Positions 45,029-56,540 of a DNA stretch of 64,000 nt are shown piece after piece. The notes under the pieces were generated by a model. It saw only the letters and a program-made list of their open reading frames with translations, had not been told where the DNA came from and searched no databases. The number at the start of each line of letters is the position of its first letter. Position 1 is the stretch's first letter. This DNA comes from Favolaschia claudopus (taxonomy: Eukaryota; Basidiomycota; Agaricomycetes; Agaricales; Mycenaceae). Location: assembly GCA_037176885.1 (NCBI GenBank), contig JAWWNJ010000122.1:372001-436000 (forward strand). Reading direction: 5' to 3'. The position numbers and the translations under genes were made by a program.

Positions 45029-45617
45029 AAGAGCGAGGCGTACATTGCCCGGAAGCGGATGGGTGGGAGTTGAAGCTTTGGATATCATTTGTACGCGCTT
45101 GGAATCATAGTCTTCCCGCCTATCGCACGCAGGCACTTCTTCTAAGCTCGAATTGAATCAAAAAGACTCCGACTGAAACTCAGTGGCCGCTCATCGCCGC
45201 CTTTCCGATTTGCACAATGTCCGCCAAGTAATGGTTATGAGAGAGTCAGGGTCACAATACAAGGTGTGTGACAACGCATATTTCCCCGCATATTCACTGA
45301 CAACTTCTCCAGTTTACTGGCGTCTCACCCTACCTACCTCTCTTTAGCATCTGTATGTGATGTTTCCGTCGCCACTGCTGCCGTTGACTCCTTGAATATA
45401 GGAGGTGCATTGCTGCTGGGATTTTATCACGGTCGACAGATTCTGAGCAAGTCAGACCACCTTAATGTTTTCGACACTCGGTGCGTTCCACGTCAACCCC
45501 CTGTCGATCAGTTCCACAGTACATTTGTTGGTATATAGATGGGTTGAATATATGTGGTTAAACACTCAAGTATGGTGCCGACGACGAGGGCGAGCAATAT
45601 AATAAAAAGAGCCGAAA
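45029..45617. other. Downstream of the transposase gene, copy B; possible coding remnant
   Basis: Same content as 32142-32730: smooth but unassigned peptide stretches, no firm gene. Confidence 0.35.
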
Positions 45618-45807
45618 CAACCTGCTGTAGGTTGATAATCAGCTGTACGGGCTGGCGAGGGATAGGTTGAAATTGTACCCTACTGGTTGATAAATAACCT
45701 ATGGGAATCAACCTATCGAGGGGTGATTAACAACCTAACCCAGCTGATTCTCAACCTATATTGCGCTGATTATTAACCTATCATAGGTTGATCCTTAGGT
45801 TGATTTT
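45618..45807. repeat. AGGTTGAT-word array, copy B
   Basis: The same array of about ten AGGTTGAT/ATCAACCT words as in copy A, lying about 25 bp before the first Helitron frame. It may mark the boundary between two originally separate elements. Confidence 0.6.
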
Positions 45808-48800
45808 GCCGCCGCCCCAGAGCTGACGACATTGCACGATGAAATTTGTGTGATACTTGTCGCGTCCGCCGAGGCAGAAGTTACCCAGGATATGTTGAGA
45901 AAGACCCCGCTCTTGATACGACGTGAAAAAGTGAGGACTGCCCTCTCTTGGTTGATTGACCATAACCCCCTTTACGCTGATCTCGATAAGAATGCTGTGA
46001 TTGAGAGCTCAGACGAATATCCTGTGTACGACTGTCCGTTTGCTGTTACGGATTTTCTACGAACTAATTCTGCCGGCAACCAGGGCTCCTCTTACACTTC
46101 TTACTCCGATCAGGCTAATACAGAACTGTTCGAAAACAGTGGAACTTTTGAGTTGACTTCTACGTCCCTTGTTGATGTCGATAACATGGATTCAACCTAC
46201 AAGCAGAGAAAGTTGGAAGCACTTTGTAGACTCAAAAAGAACGAAGCTGGGTTCGTGAAGTTTCCGTCCGGAAATACCCCATTGTCTACCTCAAAAAATC
46301 CCCGTGTATTTGGATGGTTGTGGCCGACTTTATTTCCCTACGGCGTTGGGATGGTTGACAACAATAACGTTCGTATCTCGCAGGATATTCCGTTTCATCA
46401 GGTCGACACTCTGCCTCATGTACAGCACTTTTTGGGGCTTGCAGATCGCCGATTCCAGTTGCACAAATCGTTTATTTTCGTGATTAGCAATATTATTCAG
46501 CAGAGAAAGTCCTCATTCAAAGCTCGGCTCGCAACAAATCGTTCTTGGTTTCCTGTTGTTCGCGATTTGATCCAAAAAATCGATGCTGGCTCCATGGAAT
46601 CTTATCAAGCAAAGCTCGAGGCGAATCCATTTGCCAGGCCGGAATCTTCGGGGGAAAAAGCAGCGGCACAAGTCATGAAATATGTTAGCTATGTATCCGA
46701 CCACATCCCTGGCTCAGTAGGAGATGTCAACGACATGAAGCAGCAGCTACATGGAAAAGTCGTATGTGACGGCTTGCCGCATGTTTTTGCGACGGTAAAC
46801 CCAGCGGACTCTCATAACCCGATTGCACAAGTTCTGGCTGGTCGTGAGGTGAACCTGGACGCGATTTTTCATGCGATTGGGGACGACAAAAAGGAATCTG
46901 GCGTTCGAAGACTTTAGCTGAAAATCCTGTTGCCGGTGCTGAATTCTTCCATTTAATGATCACTAAATTCCTAGAGATAATCCTAGGCACGAAAAGAGAC
47001 TCAAAGGTTGGCATTTTGGGTGAAATTCAAGGGTGGTACGCTGTGGTTGAAGCACAGGTCCGCGGATCACTCCATCTGCATATTCTCGCCTGGATTCGCG
47101 GTGCGCCTGCCTCACCCATGGATATGAAGGAGCGCATGAATGCAGATCCCGAGTTCAAAGAGAAACTCACAAAATGGTATGACGATATAATTTGCCAGAG
47201 TTTTCCTGAAAATACAACTCCCTATGTTGCAGCCGAAAATACACCTAAACAGCTCCCAGTCCTGAGCCGTCCCTTGGATCCTGACTCACCCGACTACGCT
47301 CAAAAACGCGACCAACACCATAGGAATCTCTGTGAGAACACAGGTTTAGTACATGAGCACAATGCAACATGTTTCAAGCACATACCGCGTCGTATTCAAT
47401 CTCTAGTTGATCCGGACAATGATTGTCGCTTCCAGCTTCCCCGCCCATGCGTTAAGGAAACTCACTTTGACGAAGATGGAGACCTTGTGATCCGGTGCGA
47501 AACAGGCAATTTGAACGGACACAATCCTACTGCTACGCTTTGCCTTGGGTGCAACACTGATCTCAAACAGACGGCATCCGGCTCCGTAGCAATGGCTATG
47601 GTTGAGTATATGTGTAATTACACTGTGAAATTACAATTAGATACCTCCGTGGTATTCTCCGCCCTATGTGCATCGATAAAAGCCCTGCAAGATAAGCCTC
47701 CCGAGGATATTGATGGTGAGATAGATTCTCTAGAATTGACTCGACGAATGATGGTTAAGACAACAAATACTTTGGTTGGGAAAAGAGAGCTCACAGGTCA
47801 ACAAACTGCGAGTCTCTTGCTTGGACGAAAAAATCATTACACCTCAGATGACTTTGTGGACTAGAGTATTGGTGGTCTTCGATGCTTCGAGATATTGCGC
47901 GCGAAATCTTCGTAGTTGAGTCAGTGTTGAAACCTGCTGATTCCAAAGATTCTCATCAATGCGAAGAAGACTCAAATGACGAGGAAGAAGACTCGAACGA
48001 CGAGGAGCTGACTGGGTCGAATGAGCAGGAGGTGCGCGAGCTGGACCATGAACCTACTCCTCTTGTCATTCCGGAAGACGAAGACGATGGCTTACTAATC
48101 CTTTCTATGGATAATTTAGCGACTGAAGTTGACAGTACAGAAGAAACACCACACGATAAAAAATATTCCCGGCTATTCGAGGATATATTCTTTCGACCGG
48201 CTGAACTCGAGTCGTCATGTGTATGGGACATACTGAGGAATTATGTCAAGGAAAAGAAACCCAAATCGAAAACTCAACGCAATACATACTTGAATTTCAA
48301 GCCTGGACATCCTCAATACACGACATATTGTTTGAAGAAGTTGGACACACCTGTGGTACCTGTTTTGAAAGGATATCGAATCCCTAGAAGCGACCGCGAG
48401 TGTGATGACCTCAAATACGCTGTAGTCATGTTAACTCTATTCAAACCTTGGTCAAATGTGAAAACTTCCCCTTTGAAGAGCCAGGATAGGCATTGGCTGG
48501 ATGCATTCAGAGATCTTCGAGCAGCAATGTCGTCCGAACACACAAGAATCGTTCTGAACATGCAATTGCTTTATCAAACAAAAGATGCTAAGTTTGACTA
48601 CAGCCTGAAAAGAAGTAAGCGGCTAGCGGAGCTGAAAAGGGCTGCCAAGGAAGTGGGAATTGATTCAGAAGACACTGAAGAGCCGTACGATCCTGTGTGG
48701 GAAAATGCTATGCAAACCGGCCTCGAAGACGATGATTCTGAATGTGCAATTCTGGTGAAAGACACCAGAGCCACCAGAGATGCGAAACAAATCGTTTCCG

Positions 48801-49093
48801 AGGCCGAGCAAGCAGGATTTTACTCGGTGCTACAACCGCCAGGCAACGAGATACGCACCCGGTTCCAATCCACCTCGATACTTGGTGATGAAGATGATAT
48901 TATTGCAGCGGGGAATGCGACCACGAAATTACTGCAAGAAAAGAACTCGCTAATCAATCGTCGACTCAAAGCAGCTGAGAATAGTAAAGAAAACACACGG
49001 TATGAACGAAAATCGAAAACGAAAACGCGGCTAGCTGATAATGATCAGGCGGCCTTCCAGGCCATCAAGTCCATCATTCAGAAACGAAAATGA

Positions 49094-49744
49094 CCGGTTT
49101 CAACACGGCAAACAAGCCGAAAGGACTGGATTGATGTCACAGTCACAGTATATCAATGTACGTGGTCTATTGTGTCATCGGCCGCTTCGAACGCGTCCGA
49201 GTGGCTGTACCAGGTCACGCACACGGCGTGTTTTAGCACTCTAAATTAATTGAAGAGTGAAGATCACTCCACTTCAAAATCATAAAATAGAAATTTTTAC
49301 GATACCCAAGTATGAGATTCGTGGCAAACGTGATATAGACGAACACTAAAGGTAAATAGGAAACAAGAATGGACTACATAAAGTAAACAAATATTATTAT
49401 TTTATATTTATCTCTTAATTTGTGTTGGCTGCCGGCAGTAGCTAAGTTGCACGAGCACGGGAAAAAACCAAGAAAAAACGGCAATTTCGGTTACTTTTAA
49501 GTAGTAGCCGAGCATCGGAACGGGACCAACGTAACTCGATCGATCAAGCATGTACGTGACCGTGACCCTTGGCGTCATAGAGCCGACCTTGACTTGTTCC
49601 GTGCCGACTGCTTCATTTTCGTTTCTGACTGCTGCCGACGGGCACCACCGGCCATCTATCGGCTATTCTATATATAGTCGTTTTCGTTTTCGTTTCTAGT
49701 ATATACTCGAAAACACACGACGAGGACTATCACGGCTGTCAAAC
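49094..49744. other. Non-coding spacer splitting the Rep and helicase halves
   Basis: In an intact Helitron the linker and helicase are continuous. Here about 650 bp without coding sense intervenes. Up to 49588 it is also present in copy A. The AT-rich centre and the 27-bp segment 49652-49678 (inverted at 37113) lie in it. It probably represents an inserted, decayed element, but ends and target duplication are not readable. Confidence 0.5.
49652..49678. repeat. 27-bp segment inverted at 37113-37139
   Basis: Perfect inverted match to the first 27 bp following copy A. It lies 64 bp beyond the end of the duplicated block at copy B. Confidence 0.85.
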
Positions 49745-50993
49745 CACGTAAGTTACCGGCTGCACTTTGCGCCACGCTGCAGGATGAGGCTGAACAGGCA
49801 CGCCAGCGATATGAGATGTTTGATAAGTCAGATGAGGACTCAACATGGTCGTCACTTCTTCCGTACCAGCAGCTGTGTTTAGCGCTAATCATCAAACACA
49901 CACTCAACGATGAACAAACCCGCGCATTCCTCATTCTCGCAGACAAAGTGGGTCGTGAATGGCACACAGGCCGAAATGATCCCCCGATCTCTCTACTCTG
50001 CACTGATCCCGGTGGAACTGGCAAATCAGTGATCTTTCAAGCCTGGAAGGAATTTTATGAGATTATGGGGCGATCAGAATGCCTGCGGCTGACAGCACCA
50101 ACTGGGGTTGTAGCGAGTGATATTGGCGGATGTACGATACATTCGGAGGCGTGCTTGCGAGTGTCGCCTAACAAGATGAAATCTCAGCCAGGGACTCGAA
50201 AGAAAATGGAGGAACGTATCTCACCTTTGAGTACTTTCATACTGGACGAGATTTACTTCTTGAGTGCACAGGATATCGCCAGGCTGTCGGAATATCTCTG
50301 CATGGCAAAGGGGATAACGGATAGAATTTGCGGAGGACTGAACTGGGCAGCTTGCGGAGATCCGTGCCAACTTCCACCACCAGGCGGTACTTCACTATTT
50401 AAACATGAATTCGTTGAATGTCACAAAAATACCAACTTGAATGACTTACACGAAGCGGTTCGACAAGACGTGAAGGGAATCCAAGTTTGGCAACAAATTG
50501 AGCATGTCGTTGTACTCGACGAGATAATGCGACAAAAGGGTGACCCAGCACTGATCAGTATTCTCAAGCGGTTAAGGAAAGGTACTTGTTCCCTTGAAGA
50601 CAAAGCCATTCTAGACAAGTATGTGTTATCGAGCATAGATTGTAGTGATGAAACCAAAGCTCTTACTGATATTCGGAGGTGGATTGACGATCCCGGATAT
50701 GCTTGTCCACTGATAGTGTATACCAATGCAGCACGGGATGTTCATAACAATAATATGGCTGCAGCCTTTGCAGATGCGACGGGTCAGGAGTGTTGGATCT
50801 ACCATTCGAAGCACACACGTAAACGGGGACGGGCTAGGTATCAACTCACCGGCCTTGCCGCCGAAGTGGCTTGGTCGGTTCCTGTAAAGGAGGCCAACGA
50901 CCTTGGCGGCAAGGTAGTTCCTTCCTTCTTTGAAATTTCTTGCCTGCTCACATCCACTCAGGTCCCGTACATCCCTGGGATGACAGTATTCTG

Positions 50994-51425
50994 CAAGAGG
51001 TGGGCGGCCGAACAAATCCGGATATCATGCCCTCCCTCGGCCGATGGTCGGTGGTCGGTCCGAGCTCCTTGAGATTTCTTAAAGAGGCGACACTTAGATT
51101 TCATGTAGCTCCTTCAATTCTTGACAGATTTCTTAGTACAAAGTGAGAGCCCCCCACAAGTTATATGTCAGGTCCCCGTCTGTGTAGTTTTTCGGTCTGT
51201 GCGAGGACCATACTGTATGCAGTTCGTAGATTGATCTTGGTCTTTTGCCTTCGGTGGGTTCGGCAGAAAGGATGACACGGTTATCATTGCGTCAGCATGC
51301 AAACACTGTCCAAACATCTCGCCCCAGCATTTGCGGTGTGCGGAGGTCGGACCGAACCACGTGACCCCCCTCCTCGCCAGATTTCTGAGCATGATATCGT
51401 AATATTTCTTTCCGCCCACCTCTTG
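50994..51425. mobile_element. hAT-like MITE inside the Helitron helicase, 432 bp
   Basis: The ends are CAAGAGGTGGGCGG and its reverse complement, with a perfect 8-bp duplication GTATTCTG (50986-50993 and 51426-51433). Removing the element and one duplication rejoins the helicase as GMTVFCTENLATELGISNG, which is in frame and typical of the family. Same family as 36424-36826. Non-autonomous. Confidence 0.95.
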
Positions 51426-52019
51426 GTATTCTGCACTGAAAATCTTGCGACTGAGTTGGGGATCTCGAACGGAAGTCCGGGAACACTTGTATCTATCAAG
51501 TATGAAGAAACCGACGGTCGTCGCTATGCCATTTCGGCTGAAGTGGATTTCAAAGCCTACAAAAGCAGCGATCCGGACTCACCTTATCCGCACCGGGTCC
51601 TCCTGAAACCGGTCGCCCACACAATCCACTTTCGCCTACCCAACTCCGAACATCTTTATAGCGCTCGTCGTTCCCAGCTCCCACTCATCCCAGCGTTTGC
51701 GTTCACTTCTCACAACGCCCAAGGCCGCTCCTTGGACGTTTGTTGCATTGACCTTGCGAGCTGTCCTTCCATCCAAAGCGCCTATGTCATGCTCTCGCGC
51801 GTACGGTCGCTGAAAGGGCTCGCTATTCTGCGACCCTTCCAATTGGATCGCATTCAAAATCACATCTCGCAGGACCGAGGCGAAGGCAGAACAAACTAAA
51901 ATATACTCACGCGAGCGCCTCGCCTGGTTCTACGGTGTCGTTCCCGAAGGACAAGTTCATTTGCTTACTCGGAGCAACATTCGTCTTGAGGAAATAGACG
52001 TGACGATGTCCATGTCGTA

Positions 52020-53061
52020 GGGCGGGTCAAGGTAAGTCTCATGTTCGGGTCATTGTGTTCAGAATAATATATTAAAATTAGTCTAGGAGATATCGTTAAG
52101 CTTCATACAAGCAAGCACCGAGGAGTGCGCGCGGTATTATCACTCACATACTGGAATATGCTGCTGCCTGCCGCCACACCTTCCACACAGCCTTCCGTAC
52201 CATCTACAGCCCGCGCTTGTCCACAATGAAGCCACTACGAAGTCCGACTTGCAGAAATTCCGCTTGATTCAAGATTGTGAGTCGACGGCGAAAGCGCTGA
52301 GAATCTTCGTATTGATGGACAGCAGCGCTTGATCTAGCAGATACTGCAACCACATAGCTTGTACGTCGGGAGATAGCCTTCGATCAGCAGAAAGGCTTGC
52401 CAGAGAGAGCCAGAGTGTCACTGAAGCGAGGTGCGCGCGAAAGTCAAGAGCAGAAGCGAATGTCACTGATGTCACACCACTCACAGCTCAAATCCATGTT
52501 CATCCCGGCATTATTTTTCAACAACGTATTCCTTGCTCTAGAAAACCGACCATAGCTGTCTCTCGCGTGTATAATTCGATACCTGTCTGTGATATATAGA
52601 AAAATTTTGACTCCCCCATAAGTTCTGGTAACTTTAAGGCGTGGGACACACGGCGCAGTATTGATTGCGGATCATTTGGTTCCCGCCCCGGTTCAGCCAC
52701 CCGCCTCGAAGAGGCCTAATCCCCAGTCATTACGTAGGCATCTAGGCTTTGATGGAGGAGATACTTTCCTTTACAACTGATTTATTCAGGCAGACTTTTT
52801 TTGCGACTGAACCAATTGAGCAACACAGGAAACAAACAGCTTGTTCCGGCGTCCTTCCGCTTTATGTTAACGATCAACAGTACCCTCGAGAATCCAAGCA
52901 GATAAATAGCGCCAACCAATATAATACTTAAAGCATATCGGGAGCAAAGTTCCATTGAAACACCGAAGTAAATTCCTCAGTGAAAATGTGTTCGACGAAA
53001 AGGTTCGTGCTTGTCCCCTCTCAAAGCTTTGATAACAGCCGGACAACCAAACAATGACATA
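52020..53061. other. Intergenic, nothing recognised
   Basis: This should contain the Helitron 3' end, but no hairpin followed by CTRR could be singled out. Several short frames show no motif. Confidence 0.4.
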
Positions 53062-53297
53062 GATTGCGCCTCGCCACGATGCTGACTCTGACGCAGCGTA
53101 TGAGGGCAGACACCAAAAATTTGAGCGGTTTGAAAAGCAGCATCGCGCCGAAATGGCGAAGCTGACTTACGCACACTATAAACTAAACGAGCGAGTCGAA
53201 CAGCTGAAATACATGGAGAGCTCTGCCTTTATGAGCCAACCTAACCGCTTTGCTACTCAGGCACGGGTTATCACTGGAAACCAGCATGGAGATTTCG
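53062..53297 (+). CDS. Exon-like coding fragment with charged coiled-coil, unassigned
   Basis: An open frame bounded by a possible acceptor (ACATAG, ending 53061) and a possible donor (GTAAAT at 53298). It reads RHQKFERFEKQHRAEMAKL, then AHYKLNERVEQLKYMESSAF, with strong helical charge patterning. The R-F-E-K...KL-x-x-x-x-Y-K-L-x-E-R-x-E-Q-L-K-x-M pattern resembles a segment found in basidiomycete nuclear-type proteins. I recall the pattern but not a named domain. No convincing neighbouring exons were found, so it may be a lone captured exon. It has no ATG near its start, consistent with being internal. Confidence 0.45.
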
Positions 53298-54039
53298 GTA
53301 AATCGTCTGCATAATCTGAGCTGATTACAATCTGGATGTCAGCGATTCTCTCTCGTTGGATCGTTCTGAGGATCAGCCTCCGATTCTGAACGAAACAACT
53401 CTCCCTTCGACCCCACCGTCCGCTCTGGCTGCCTCACCTTATCGCGCGTGCCAGGGGTAACAATGGGAAGAATTATTGTAAAGAGGAGGAGTTGAGATTG
53501 GAATTCCAATCTATTGATAATGTACATAGGTTTAGTTACTGTGCATTCACTTTTAGTCTGCAAATCACGACATTTTTTAATTGAAAACTTCGAATCTACA
53601 CCAAATATTAATATCATTGAGGGAAGTCATGTACTTAGGCTGAGCCTTTGGTTTTTTGAGAAGTTCTTTGCCTTTTTTGACAGGTGAAATCGAGGGAACC
53701 ACTATGTTACGCGAGATTTGGCTCATCTTCGCGTCGCGCGCCGGCAACCGCCGAGTCACGAGGGCGCGAGTCGAACTCAGATGCCGAGGTGCCGCCGGCA
53801 ATCGCCCAGGAGGCGTGCAATACACCGCCAATTCTAACCGATGTCCTTGGGAGCTGTGTGACGAGATCACTGGTTGACATCATGCTGGCAACCTTGGTGT
53901 GATGTCGGCCGGGAGGATGTCCTCAGGATGTCTTTCAGAGCACCCACAAACCTCGACTTTTGACGTCGTCAGACCCTTGTTGTTTCCATGGCCAACACCG
54001 CGAAAAACGATGAAGTCCTCCATCAAAAGCGGCTATGAA
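53298..54039. other. Intergenic, nothing recognised
   Basis: Arg-rich open frames on the plus strand at 53656-53902 overlap each other and look like chance frames in GC-rich DNA. No other signal was seen. Confidence 0.4.
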
Positions 54040-54480
54040 ACCCCGAAAATATAAAGTCGAACCACTTTTACAGCCACGTCACTTCATTCCTTCCCTCTTC
54101 CCTCTTCCACCCTCACCACACTCGGAGTCCAGCTTGTCTCTTTGGCGCGGGTATCCTTGGTAAGCCATTTTCGCGCCCCTCCTCCTCTGAGCCCTCATCC
54201 CAGCCTTGCTAAGTATTGTTTACAGGCTGTTCTCCGGAGTTTTTTGACTTGGGAATTTTGGAGTAGATGCGAGTCGTGGCTCCACCAGGTGTGCACCTTC
54301 TTCTTTTCTCTCCCTAAGTAAGACATTCACTCATTTTGGAATACAGCTCACCTCCCCACTCTTGCTGTTCCCTGTCGTGCGTCGCTCAGTTCCTGTTTCC
54401 ATAGTACTTCGCCAGCTAACACTATCTGTCTACAGGTTTATAGTCTTCTTATGCTCGTTGTCGTATGTGCACTGTCCATT
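54040..54480 (+). promoter_or_regulatory. Promoter/leader-like block without a readable gene
   Basis: A TATAAAG (54050-54056) is followed 35-80 bp later by a CT-rich tract with repeated TTCCCTCTTCC. GT..AG pairs follow (for example GTAAGCC near 54160 to TTTACAG near 54226), a typical leader-intron layout. No protein follows. It may be a promoter remnant or the end of an LTR. Confidence 0.3.
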
Positions 54481-55384
54481 ATTCTTGTTTTTTTATGTAC
54501 CGAAATTTGTCGTCGATAGTAAAATATAAAATTTTCATACTTTTTTTCGGAATGATTATTATTAAAGGGGGAAAAAAGCAATCAAATAATTAGGCCGCAT
54601 GTATATCCGAAGACATCTGCCCGACCCTCGAGCTCGGACCTCTTTGAGACATCCAAGTTTTTGGACAGGACCCGAATCTGTGTTACGACGTCCAAAAGAC
54701 ATCCACCAGTGATCACCGGGCTGTTACCCGGTTAGCGGATGTCAACGCTCGGACCTCTTTCTGACATCGCTCTGTAGGCGTTCGGAGGCCGAAGTAGGCG
54801 CTCGACTGGTAGAATAGGCGCTCGGCGCCATCAATGGGCGTTCGCGAGTATGGCTCAAACTTATGCCTACACTGATTTTTTTGGGGAGGGTGAGCACACC
54901 CAAGGACCTTCCATAAGGGGAAGGAAGGTGATGGGTTCTTTATTCGGGTCGGCGCGGGCAACAGCCATAATCCGACGATCTCCGAGGCTCTAGACCCCCT
55001 GATTACGTGATGTTCACACAGACGCGACGCGTCTCGCGAGCGGCGCGGCGAGCAAGTCGCGAGAATAAGCTTAAGACGCGTTCAGACGCGTTGACGTTGC
55101 TACATAGCCTCGAAATTGCCAGAGACCAGACGCCTCGAAGGGCCGTCACTGTGGCTCTGGGAACATTGTATTTCAAAGAGACAATTTTCACCATGGAGAA
55201 GTAAGTATGTAGGAGAGTGAAAAAAAATAATGTGGCGCCTATGTTGTGGAATATATGGCTCCTCAAGTAGTGAAATGAGCTCAACTCTAATATTTGAGCT
55301 CAGCATCACTTGGGGCACCATTGTATATATCTAGGCTGTATGTAAAAGATACGAGAGAATATTAACGGAAAAAAATAACACCCC
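54481..55384. other. Intergenic with short local repeats
   Basis: GACATC words with TCGGACCTCTTT recur at about 54630 and 54750. AGGCGCTCG/GGCGTTCG words cluster at 54776-54845. GACGCG words cluster at 55020-55100. They look like decayed repeat ends; no gene was recognised. Confidence 0.4.
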
Positions 55385-55389
55385 ACCAG

Positions 55390-55495
55390 GTTAATCCACC
55401 GCAGAGACGGGGAAGCGAACCTGAGACGTCTGAAACGCACACCTTATGTTGAGGTGAGCGTTCAACCGATACACTAACGAGCCGATGTGAGATTG
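55390..55495 (-). repeat. tRNA-derived (SINE-like) sequence
   Basis: Read on the minus strand, TTAGTGTATCGG resembles an A box. CACCT-CAACATA-AGGTG forms an anticodon-like stem and 7-base loop, and CAGGTTCGCTTCCCC resembles a B box. There is no matching acceptor stem, position 33 of the loop is not U, and the T stem is poor. It is therefore not a functional tRNA but a tRNA pseudogene or SINE head. Confidence 0.35.
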
Positions 55496-55499
55496 GCTA

Positions 55500-55980
55500 A
55501 ATTTGTAGTCATAACGCGAAGACCGTGCTGTCCGGACACCGACACCAGGACACTGAAATCCGCCAGATTTTGTGTACTTGGGGCTCATGTCATGTCCCAG
55601 ACGCATCGGGGGGCAGATAGGGAGGCACCAGCAAGGCATAACAGGCAGGGGGAAGGCAGATCAAAGCGCTGAGCGGGACCATCCCAAAATGGAAGGTCCT
55701 TGGGTGGGCTTTCTTTGTATTTGACGCGACGCATCGCGTCGAGAGTCACGCGCATATCACGTGTTATGCGTATCAGGATATATACCGAGGCGGCTGAAAG
55801 CCGGGAGAGCTCACAGAGGACGACGAGCTGGAGGACGGGTGCGGGGACGCAGACGACGAGGGACGTGGGGGTAAAAGACAAGATAATTCGATATCGATCT
55901 ACGCGCGACAGGATGTGAGAAGTATCATACTACTACCGGGACTCTCGGACCGACGCGAATATATACAGGTTCTGACAATG
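55500..55980. other. Intergenic, nothing recognised
   Basis: Short frames only. A GACGCGACGCATCGCGTC palindrome-like stretch lies near 55722-55740. Confidence 0.4.
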
Positions 55981-55984
55981 CGTA

Positions 55985-56111
55985 CAGTGGTGGCGCCATC
56001 TGATGCCACCCCCCAAGAAATGATGGGGCCCCAATCAACTCCACTTGCATCAAAAGTTCCAGAAATGGGCCGTTCTATTTTTAGGGGTGGCATCAGATGG
56101 CGCCGCCACTG
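55985..56111. mobile_element. Tc1/mariner-type mini-MITE, 127 bp
   Basis: TA flanks both ends (55983-55984 and 56112-56113). The 28-bp terminal inverted repeats, starting CAGTGGTGGCGCCATCTG, differ at a single position. The CAGTGGTGGC start is shared with the larger element at 18822. The loop is about 70 bp and non-coding. Confidence 0.9.
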
Positions 56112-56274
56112 TACGTAAGCTTACGTACCACGCCAAAATTTGCCTGCTGTTTTGTGCAACATTGTCTCAAACGCGTCGAAAATGAGTTTAGAAGCTTTGT
56201 AACATATATTACCTTTTTTGGAAAGATGACCTTATAACATTGTAACAGAGAAGAATTACCCAAATCCCCGACAC

Positions 56275-56425
56275 CGAATGAAAGGTATGCTTCCTGGCTA
56301 CAGTTTGGTGTGCTTACAATTGTCAATATGCTTTTGTGGAAGGAGTTATAACGGGTTTGTTGACGCCCTGATTTGGCTTATGTAAGACGCGATCCGGGTG
56401 AACGTCTATCTTATGCTACGTGCCT
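56275..56425. repeat. Dispersed repeat R1, inverted copy
   Basis: Reverse-complement relative of 37160-37312 with scattered mismatches. Order relative to R2 differs from the 37-38 kb locus, so the two repeats move independently or the loci are rearranged. Confidence 0.6.
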
Positions 56426-56540
56426 CACGTGGTTGTGAAAAAGGTCGAGATTGATCTGAATTTCCAGACCATTTTGAGCCCATCATCCCAGCCAAATCCA
56501 GACAGCTCGCGCAGCTTGCGAACGGTATTGTAAGACCTCT

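Larger units (their letters stand above)
40687..49588 (+). repeat. Segmental duplication, copy B (source-like)
   Basis: This 8,902-bp block equals copy A without its MITE. Here both edges continue naturally: upstream into the 5' exons of the transposase gene, and downstream into the helicase of the Helitron. That makes this locus the ancestral arrangement. Shared frameshifts show the genes were already broken when the block was copied. Confidence 0.9.
45832..52019 (+). pseudogene. Helitron Rep-helicase gene, broken
   Basis: The N-terminal part (45832-46917) reads LSWLIDHNPLYADLDKN and WLWPTLFPYGVG, typical of Helitron N-terminal regions. The Rep part (46956-47864) has the HUH motif GSLHLHILAW (about 47064) and the two tyrosines YMCNYTVK (about 47607). 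An acidic linker follows (47882-49093). After a non-coding spacer of about 650 bp, a Pif1-type helicase starts near 49745: Walker A DPGGTGKS (50005-50028), Walker B FILDEIYF (about 50240), GDPCQLPP (about 50358), and motif VI SAYVMLSRVRSLKG after a MITE insertion. A frame change near 51870 leads to RERLAWFYGVVPEG and a stop at 52019. Helitrons replicate by rolling circle using Rep and helicase. This copy has several frame breaks, an internal spacer and the MITE, so it is not functional. The 5' TC and 3' hairpin-CTRR ends were not found. Confidence 0.8.

Noticed and set aside
27800..49588. Copies A and B as LTRs or long terminal repeats of one giant element
   Set aside because: The repeated block contains gene interiors, starts in an intron and ends in mid-element, and has no LTR features; a segmental duplication explains it better.
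37113..49678. A 12.6-kb transposon bounded by 27-bp perfect terminal inverted repeats
   Set aside because: No target-site duplication flanks the pair and one repeat sits exactly at the duplication breakpoint, so a templated insert is more likely; kept only as an alternative.
55390..55495. Functional tRNA gene
   Set aside because: A- and B-box-like words exist, but there is no acceptor pairing, the T stem is poor and the anticodon loop lacks U33.
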